64,000 nucleotides of DNA, taken from NCBI GenBank assembly GCA_910574455.1, contig CAJSYZ010000010.1:2384770-2448769 (forward strand), written 5' to 3'. Shown here piece after piece: positions 56,751 to 64,000 of this stretch. Position numbers and translations under genes: made by a program. Source of the stretch: Trichaptum fuscoviolaceum (lineage: Eukaryota; Basidiomycota; Agaricomycetes; Hymenochaetales; Trichaptaceae). The notes below the pieces were generated by a model, which worked only from the letters and a program-made list of their open reading frames with translations, was not told where the DNA came from and made no database searches. How positions within the stretch are numbered: position 1 is the stretch's first letter; each line of letters opens with the position of its first letter.

Positions 56751-57813
56751 ATGGACACGCCCTCAAGCACTGAAGAGCAAGCAGCCCCAGATAAGGATTC
56801 GTGGAAGGATGGTCTACTCTTGAAGGTGTGTAGAGTGCTCTTTGCTGCTTGAACTACCCTGTCTGAACACGAAGGACTACAACCCGAAGATCGTGAATAT
56901 CGTTGTCTACTTTGTGTTCTTGGGATCCAACGTCTACAACGTCGCTGGTCCTGAAGGGCCGTACCGCATTGGCAAGGAAACATACTTCACTCCATCCAAC
57001 TATGCTTTCCGCGTTTGGTGCGTAATTATGTTCCGCTTCGAGCTCAGCAATGCGGACGGCTGATTATGATGAGGTCCAAAAGGTCGCTCATTCATTTGCT
57101 CCTTCTCGGAACACTCGTCTACCAGTTCTTCCCCGCCGGGAAGCGCGGGATCGTCGACGGCGTGTCCTGGTACCTCCCGCTCCTTGGTATCCTCAACGCC
57201 ATCTACATTCATGTCTGGGTGAAGGAGCACTATGTCCTTGGTGAGATTTCACATATCCATCTCAACGTAATCTCTGGTTCGCGTTGAGACTAAGTAACAG
57301 TCTATAGCATTCGTCTTTTCGCTGCTCGTGAGCTGCACCGTTACGCACATCTACTACACCGTACGCCGCTTCCACACCGCACAGTCGATCGACGACGAGA
57401 TCTGGGTCCACCTCCCGTTCTCGCTCTACCACGGCTGGGTGACTGTGCTGGTCCTACTGACAGGCTTCGAAGCCTTCGGCGTGAATGCCATCACGACCCG
57501 TGCAGGCGTCTGGACGAAGGTCTTTGTCTTCTTCGGCCTCCTGACGCTCGAGGCGACCGCTGCGGCGTACGCACTGCACTCGGAGAGTGGCGACGTCGCG
57601 GGGAGCGCCGCCATCGCGTGGGCACTCTTTGCCATCGCGGATAACCAGAGGACAAACGCGTTCATTCACTGGAGCGCGCTTGTTTTCGCACTCCTCAGTC
57701 TTCACTGGGTTGCGAAAAGCCTGTATGCGGCCTTTAAGTCTCACAGCTTGGGCAATATCCTCCACGATGACGAGCGCGCACCCCTGATTGTAAACTCCGA
57801 AGACACTGTCTGA
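56751..57813 (+). CDS. Multi-pass membrane protein, unknown function
   Basis: Four exons: 56751-56825, 56875-57017, 57083-57240, 57308-57813; 882 nt, 293 aa. Short hydrophilic N-terminus ([18 protein letters not shown]), then about six to seven hydrophobic helices: [113 protein letters not shown]. The block [17 protein letters not shown] is reminiscent of the TspO/MBR family, but the length and later helices differ, so this is only a hint. The C-terminus ends in an acidic, likely cytosolic tail. Confidence 0.8.
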
Positions 57814-58608
57814 TGGAATACGCGTCCTACTGATGTCGAGTTGTTGAGTCTGTGAGCGTCGATTGAAACCTCTTTGGCCTGGCACACTGACGCTTTTGAT
57901 TCTTAGACCCAACCCTTTCCGTTCCTCAACGCTAGCAGTGAATGAGCGGAAGGGTTTTGGAGCCTGGTCCCGCTGTATCGCTGTTTTACCAATGTAGCCT
58001 GCTCTAACTGAATCCTCTACCCTGGTCACACAGTCATAGCCAGTACCAAATGACAAAGTGTAGGTAAGGGGGAAAGCACTTACATCAACATCAGTTTTGT
58101 ATGATTACATCACCGCAAATGCCCTTTACTAGTAGGAGGACAAATAAGTAATGTACATGTAGGAGATCATACACATGGTAATTAGCATCGGTGATGCCAG
58201 TGATCCGACGAGTTGATTGAGATGATTATGCATTAATAGTACATCATAGCATGATATGACGGTATACTACGTCGTAAGGTTGCGAGATTGGAAAAGAAAG
58301 CGGTAAGCTGATATCGCCCTAAGGCTGTATCTCACATGAAGTATGTATAAGAAAACACAGATATACAGTAAACACGCTTCAATTGTCGGCATCTCGGCAA
58401 CTTATGAAGTAATGGGAAACAACTTCATAGAAGTTGCTGCGCTGGCGAGTTCTTTCTTTCTTCACTCACAACCTTTCCCTTACAAAGGTGTCTGCCATTG
58501 AACTCGAGGTGTCTGCCATTGAACTTGTTCTATGTAGCTCTCATAGCTCAATAGTCTTAATCAGTTCATTAAGAGGTCGCCTAATCACTACACATGTCAC
58601 ACCGTGGT
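57814..58608. other. Intergenic; short tandem duplication at 58486-58527
   Basis: AGGTGTCTGCCATTGAACT occurs twice in tandem (58486 and 58507). Otherwise AT-rich with no supported gene. Confidence 0.5.
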
Positions 58609-59631
58609 GAAGGCGCATTTTTGCTCTATTCTCTTCACGCTCATCCCTCCAGATTAGTGAGGTGCGCATAACAGTTATGCGTGTGTATCTGATATAATAT
58701 CATATCATTCTTGGAATTACAAATAAATCAAATGGTAGCTTGTACTACACAAGTCGCAGCGTATGTGCACGACTACAAGCCCTTGGATGCGATATCGTCG
58801 ATAACTTCATCGACGTGCTCCTTCTTCAAGTCCGGGTGCAGACCATCTCCTTTGTCATTCAGAGGCACCTGGAACTGGATCCGCTTCGCATGTGTCCCGT
58901 TCTTCCCGACGGCCTCCTTGAGCGCCGAGTTCTCCGGGTCCTTGTTGATCTGAAGAATCAGGTTCCGGTACCACACCGTCTTCTTGTTGATCGTCTTCGA
59001 GATCTTCTCGCCGAGGTCAATGCGGACTCCATACTTCTTGTCTGTGTTGTTGTCCTTCTTTGGGAACAGACGGTCGCCTGATGTGCCAGTCACGGCCTTG
59101 CTCTGGATTGCTTTCCAGAGCCCCTGCATTATGGTGTGTTAGGATTTATCCTTTAGCGCAATAGCAATCTCTCTCACAGTGTTGGAGTCCTTGAATACTT
59201 TTGTGAGGTCCTTCTTGAAGAACGTCTTAGCCACCCGTGCGGAGGCAAGGAATGTGCTGGGGATCATAGGCATGATTTAGACTGTTTGGAACTTGAAGGT
59301 GAGTAGACTGATGGGATTGTTTGTTGATGGTGTTTGTTGAGGATTATCGTTGACATTTTATATGACAGTTTGCAATGGCGCAGAAGAGCACTTTGTCGAA
59401 AGTAGATGCATCGTCGCCGCACTAGCCTGAGCCCAATGGGTACAATCGAAGGCAGCTAAACCATTCTTTGGGCAATAGTCCGATGTCGGAGGTGTCTATG
59501 GAGGTTTGCTCACGGAAAGTAGCAAACAGATGTCGTGAAACGCGTAGGTCGTGGCACTAGCTGAAGGCAAAACGGTCAGCTTTCTTGGGGATGTACCGAT
59601 GGGTTATCAACAGGAAAGGTCGAGGGAGAAT
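58609..59631. repeat. Left arm of 1,023-bp inverted repeat
   Basis: The reverse complement of 60396-61418, nearly identical over 1,023 bp. Noticed differences are one synonymous C/T in the gene and several bases near the outer end (CTCACTAATCTGGAGGGATGA against CTCACTTATCTGAAGGAATGA). The arm holds a whole two-exon gene with its upstream region. Confidence 0.95.
58773..59273 (-). CDS. Unrecognised 148-aa Lys-rich protein, copy 1 (in inverted repeat)
   Basis: Two exons (59273-59178 and 59123-58773) with a 54-bp intron give 148 aa: MPMIPSTFLASARVAKTFF, then a Lys-rich body with KKYGVRIDLGEKISKTINKK, TVWYRNLILQINKDPE and the end VDEVIDDIASKGL. No signal peptide, zinc motif or known catalytic pattern. 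The short amphipathic, basic N-terminus could be a mitochondrial leader, but this is weak. A TATA box (TATAAAA, 59362-59356) lies 83 bp upstream of the ATG. The protein sequence is the same as copy 2, transcribed outward from the shared centre. Not recognised as any family; no function is proposed. Confidence 0.75.
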
Positions 59632-60395
59632 AGATTGGTTGTCCCACCTATTAATATATAACTTTGTTTTACATTCTTATTCTCGATCTCCAGTGAATAC
59701 AACGGAAAGCCAATTCCGGGTGCAGATGTCCATAGTAGTGGAATGCTGAAACTATTGTCAGGCAAACATTACCATCGAAAGTGTCATAATTGATGTGTAA
59801 TACGTCCAAGTACTCCACGCAAGCCAAGTTCTGGACCATTGCAATCGGAAACCCTAAATTGATTGAGCGCCGCGGGCTCAACTTGAGCACTTGATGTGAG
59901 TGGCTATCAACAATCATAGCTGTGTGTGGCGACTTTCAGGCACTCAGATCAGGTTTCACTTTACTACTATATGATGACCGGCAGACTCAACTTTACCTCA
60001 CCCAGTATATCTTGAATCATAATTGACATACTGAAAATCGTAGTAGGCGCTCACAAAAAGGTGATTGACCAAGTCGATCATGATGAACATTTAGCTTGAC
60101 GTAATTGTGCAATTGTGTTCCTCTTGTGGCGACTAGAACCAGGCCGCCCAGTAGTGATGCTGTGCTGATCGGCTGCACGGCGATTGATGAGCGTTAAGGG
60201 GCTCGCATACCCAATGTGAGGTTTGAATTGCCGCTGCTGTTCTGTTGCATAAAAACCCCTTGGGCTTATTGAATTTTTTTAGACTGGTACAGAACAGAAA
60301 TGTACAAAATTAGTCTCGAGCGAGCTAATACTAAGGAATGATGGCCAGTTCTTTAACTTTGTTTGTAGTTAATGATCAAGGGAAAGGGTCCACAA
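59632..60395. other. 764-bp spacer between inverted repeat arms
   Basis: Single-copy sequence between the arms and between the two divergent gene promoters. An 82-codon minus frame (59917-59669) has Leu-rich stretches (LKLSPRRSINLG, ACVEYLDVLHINYD) that might be an F-box/LRR relic, but it is too short to support. Nothing else seen. Confidence 0.5.
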
Positions 60396-61418
60396 ATTCT
60401 CCCTCGACCTTTCCTGTTGATAACCCATCGGTACATCCCCAAGAAAGCTGACCGTTTTGCCTTCAGCTAGTGCCACGACCTACGCGTTTCACGACATCTG
60501 TTTGCTACTTTCCGTGAGCAAACCTCCATAGACACCTCCGACATCGGACTATTGCCCAAAGAATGGTTTAGCTGCCTTCGATTGTACCCATTGGGCTCAG
60601 GCTAGTGCGGCGACGATGCATCTACTTTCGACAAAGTGCTCTTCTGCGCCATTGCAAACTGTCATATAAAATGTCAACGATAATCCTCAACAAACACCAT
60701 CAACAAACAATCCCATCAGTCTACTCACCTTCAAGTTCCAAACAGTCTAAATCATGCCTATGATCCCCAGCACATTCCTTGCCTCCGCACGGGTGGCTAA
60801 GACGTTCTTCAAGAAGGACCTCACAAAAGTATTCAAGGACTCCAACACTGTGAGAGAGATTGCTATTGCGCTAAAGGATAAATCCTAACACACCATAATG
60901 CAGGGGCTCTGGAAAGCAATCCAGAGCAAGGCCGTGACTGGCACATCAGGCGACCGTCTGTTCCCAAAGAAGGACAACAACACAGACAAGAAGTATGGAG
61001 TCCGCATTGACCTTGGCGAGAAGATCTCGAAGACGATCAACAAGAAGACGGTGTGGTACCGGAACCTGATTCTTCAGATCAACAAGGACCCGGAGAACTC
61101 GGCGCTCAAGGAGGCCGTCGGGAAGAACGGGACACATGCGAAGCGGATCCAGTTCCAGGTGCCTCTGAATGACAAAGGAGATGGTCTGCACCCGGACTTG
61201 AAGAAGGAGCACGTCGATGAAGTTATCGACGATATCGCATCCAAGGGCTTGTAGTCGTGCACATACGCTGCGACTTGTGTAGTACAAGCTACCATTTGAT
61301 TTATTTGTAATTCCAAGAATGATATGATATTATATCAGATACACACGCATAACTGTTATGCGCACCTCACTTATCTGAAGGAATGAGCGTGAAGAGAATA
61401 GAGCAAAAATGCGCCTTC
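60396..61418. repeat. Right arm of 1,023-bp inverted repeat
   Basis: Mirror of 58609-59631 about 60013.5. Outer border at GCGCCTTC (61418), where similarity stops abruptly. No flanking target duplication found, so this is not clearly a transposon. Confidence 0.95.
60754..61254 (+). CDS. Unrecognised 148-aa Lys-rich protein, copy 2 (in inverted repeat)
   Basis: Exons 60754-60849 and 60904-61254 with a 54-bp intron (GTGAGAG..ATGCAG). TATA box at 60665-60671. Same predicted protein as copy 1; the only coding difference noticed is synonymous (GACCTTGGC against GACCTCGGC). The pair is divergent, so each is transcribed away from the spacer with its own copy of the promoter. Intron retention would shift to an internal ATG near 60898 in frame with exon 2, which yields a 118-aa form; exon 1 makes the spliced form more likely. 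Confidence 0.75.
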
Positions 61419-62146
61419 GAAGATATTTTTCGGTGTTCATAATTAAATCGTAGCGGAATATGAATATTTAAGTCGCCGCTCTGACTCACGACTGTATCAT
61501 AGCCGACATCTATGTATGTATGCCGAAATGTTGATACATTTATTTGTGATGGCTTCTCCCTGAATGTCACTCTGAATGTCAGTGTTTTCAAATAATATCT
61601 AACTCTTCAATGCAGCAAAGTGCTATTATGTATACTCTTGTACAATATAGCAAATGTGATTACTGAAAGGTTAAATGACTCAGACAGAAATCAAAACGAA
61701 TTCATACGGAGGCGCAACTTGAAAGGGATCTTAATAGCTTTTGTGGTATACAGTATATTCCAACTAGCAATTCGACAGAAGCTTGTGATATAGCAATAGT
61801 GGTCTCATCTTTATACATAAAGTACAAAGCCTTGATATCTCTTTACTGAGTTTTAAGGAGGGTTCTATTGTCCTGACTTTTCCGTTATCACTATTCTTGA
61901 CATATTTCGCGTTTTGACCATTTTCCGTAAAGAACACATGGAGCTAATGGAACAACTCATACATGCTACTGATGCTATAATCGATTTTGAAACAAAAAAC
62001 AGACTTCGGAGCAAAGCGGAGTTGAACTTCCCCCATTGAGTTTGCCGTGTCCCCTATTTAGGCATCTCCGTCGTCAGGGTCGTTCAACCTCCTTTTTTTC
62101 TTCTGACCGTCACGATCTTTGGCTTCATGGCTTTGCACTTAAAGCC
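61419..62146. other. Intergenic upstream of AIM9-like gene; nothing recognised
   Basis: AT-rich with no supported frame. Presumed promoter of the gene at 62147. Confidence 0.4.
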
Positions 62147-63976
62147 ATGCGTTTTCTTTTATGCTTGGTCGCCAGAAGAACCGTACTCGGGAGGACCAAC
62201 ATATCTAGACTTTCTCTTACCAGAGCCATGGCCACAGAAGTCGTGGAACACGCCCCTGAATCGATGTTCAACTATACGTCTGGACGTTGGTTGTACAACG
62301 AGTTAGAACGTGAGTAGCCTGACTACTCTATGAGTAATTTACTCTGATGAGAGTCGTAGAGAATGCTCAGAGATATGTGAAGTTTGACATCGAAGCCTTA
62401 GCCAACGTCGCAAGCAAGACCGTTGGCGCGAAATGTACATCAATTGCAAAAGGTACCGAAGGTCAGTAGTCGACTATCAATACGAAACCAATAAGTATCT
62501 AAACTACAAATCTGACTAGGCTCCTATAACAAGGTTTTCTATCTGGGATTCGATGGCTCTCAAAAAGCTCTTGCGCGAGTTCCGAACCCAATCGCTGGCC
62601 CTCCTCGTTTAATTACGGCCAGTGAAGTCGCGACCTTGGATTTTGCCCTCAACGCACTGAATTTACCCGTTCCCCGCGTCCTCGCTTGGAGTGGCGACAA
62701 ACGGCACGCGCAAAATCGTGTAGGGTCTGAGTTCATTATCATGGAAGTGGCGAGTGGCGTTGCTCTGAACGACCGGAGAAAGCAGATCAAAGGCGACGAG
62801 GCTCTGCCCCATTTGGAGGAACTCATCGAGAATGAAAGAAAATTTGAAAGCGTTTGGTTCTCTCAACACGGAAGCTTATACTTCAAAGAGGACGTCAGCG
62901 CTGAGTTGCAAGAAAGACCACTCTTTGCTGGCGACGTCCCGGACCAGCTGAAAGCGTTCTCCGAGAGATACCGGATAGGTCCCATAAGTGACCGCCAATG
63001 GTGGCGTAATGAGCGCGCTGCCTTGGATCTTGATCGAGGACCATGTATGTGAACATCTTGATCAGTCTTCGCTTTCTGATGAGCTCATTGTTCTGCAGGG
63101 CCGGACGCCACATCGGTTTTCGTGGCTGCGTTGAAGAACCAACGGAAATGGTTAGAAAATCATGGTGGTTCATCCTTGAACTTGCGCCGACCTCCTTACC
63201 ACCCTGTCTCTTACCACTTGCGTCTTCTCGATATAGCTATCGAGGTGGTCCCCCATATTCTCCCTCCGGAGGAACTCTGTCAGCCTACCATCTGGCATCC
63301 GGATCTTAGTGTTGGAAATATACACGTGTCCGCCTCCGGTGTCCCTCATATCGAGTGTATCATTGACTGGCAGCACACTTGCGTTCTTCCGTACTTCTAT
63401 CAGGCAACCATCCCACCTGCTATCCTATCTGATGATCATCCCTTTGACCTTATTACGCCAGACAACATCGACGAGTTCAGTGAGCAAGAGCGAGAAGCTC
63501 TCCTCGTCAGGCAGAGGCTTTTCAATCGATTCATGTGGTACAAGAAGCACATCCTCGCCAACAATGTGCGTCGTGCCAAGGTCATCGATGGGCCCATCCA
63601 AGAGCAGCTCATGACGCTGCTTTATTGTGGGCAGCGGACATGGTTCGATAGCGTCTTGGAACTTCGGCAAGCTCTTCTTGAAATCAAGAGTAAATGGGCC
63701 GAAGTCTGTCAGTCTGGAGTTGCTTGTCCTATCACGTTCTCGGACCAGGAAATCGAGGAGCACGAGGTGCAGTGGGCGAATTTCTTGCAGTATCGGGGAA
63801 CAATGTCGCAGATCGACCAGCATTTGGACATCGAGGGAGATGGATGGGTGACTGATTCAAATTACGCCTCTGTACGGGACAAGCTCGCAGATGTCAAACG
63901 TGCATGGAAAGATGAGGAACAGAATGGCTACCCATTCCCGTACGAAGACGGGAAGTTCTCTTTTTTCTTGACATAG
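62147..63976 (+). CDS. AIM9-like mitochondrial phosphotransferase (APH/choline-kinase fold)
   Basis: Four exons: 62147-62309, 62360-62461, 62520-63044, 63099-63976; 1,668 nt, 555 aa. The start ATG gives a basic, Ser/Thr-rich N-terminus (VARRTVLGRTNISRLSLTR) typical of a mitochondrial leader. Family blocks follow: FNYTSGRWLYNE, YVKFDIEALANVASKTVGA, SYNKVFYLGFDGSQKALARV (N-lobe and Lys), EFIIMEV, then the catalytic HPDLSVGNIHV (His329, Asp331, Asn336) and the metal-binding Asp352 in IIDWQHT. Fungal AIM9/FMP29 proteins have this layout and mitochondrial location; their substrate is not established. The stop at 63976 is inside the window, so the gene is complete. Confidence 0.85.
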
Positions 63977-64000
63977 AAGGCTGTTATAATGTATGTAGTA

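Noticed and set aside
1..64000. tRNA, rRNA, CRISPR or bacterial operon features
   Set aside because: Nothing on either strand fits; the CTCATAACC matches are primer sites next to LTRs, not tRNA genes.

Overview
The window is a stretch of a basidiomycete (Agaricomycetes) nuclear genome. The reasons are many 50-60 bp GT-AG introns, a FunK1-type kinase relic, a KDZ-superfamily transposase, a Tad1-like LINE with APE, RT and RNase H domains, and fungal forms of GPI8, SAP30BP/HCNGP and AIM9. No bacterial or viral replicon is present, and I found no rRNA, tRNA or CRISPR.

Layout. 1-1308 holds the 5' part of a KDZ transposase gene on the minus strand, cut by the window edge. 1515-2080 holds two GC-rich hairpin-bearing direct repeats, followed by a 47-bp palindrome. 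2225-35682 is one large nest of a single Tad1-like LINE family. It contains an old minus copy (D) split into two pieces, a full-length plus copy (A, 3013-9415), two tandem copies of a twin-primed, 5'-inverted insertion (unit 1 9416-20432, unit 2 20433-32912), and a young full-length minus copy (C, 21004-27402) inserted in unit 2 with a 13-bp target duplication. An intact Ty1/copia element (11755-16690) with identical 268-bp LTRs sits in unit 1 with a 5-bp target duplication. A remnant of a second copia family (35683-36151) flanks the nest on the right.

The right half is host sequence. It carries a 7-exon GPI8 gene (GPI transamidase catalytic subunit), a FunK1 kinase pseudogene, an F-box/LRR pseudogene broken by a MITE and a second AT-rich insertion, an unrecognised 591-aa protein gene, a SAP30BP/HCNGP gene, a two-domain cupredoxin surface protein gene, an intact F-box/LRR gene paralogous to the broken one, a multi-pass membrane protein gene, a 1,023-bp inverted repeat with two almost identical copies of an unrecognised 148-aa gene, and an AIM9-like phosphotransferase gene. 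The genes look like independent transcription units and not a cluster with one pathway.

The LINE nest can be ordered from its junctions: copia-2, then LINE D inserted in its gag, then LINE A in D, then the twin-primed unit in the poly(A) of A, then tandem duplication of the unit, then C in unit 2 and copia-1 in unit 1. The best-supported copy with an intact ORF2 is A, and the copy with an intact ORF1 is C. All exon structures are predictions made by eye from splice signals and family conservation; they keep frame through every exon but were not tested against transcripts.
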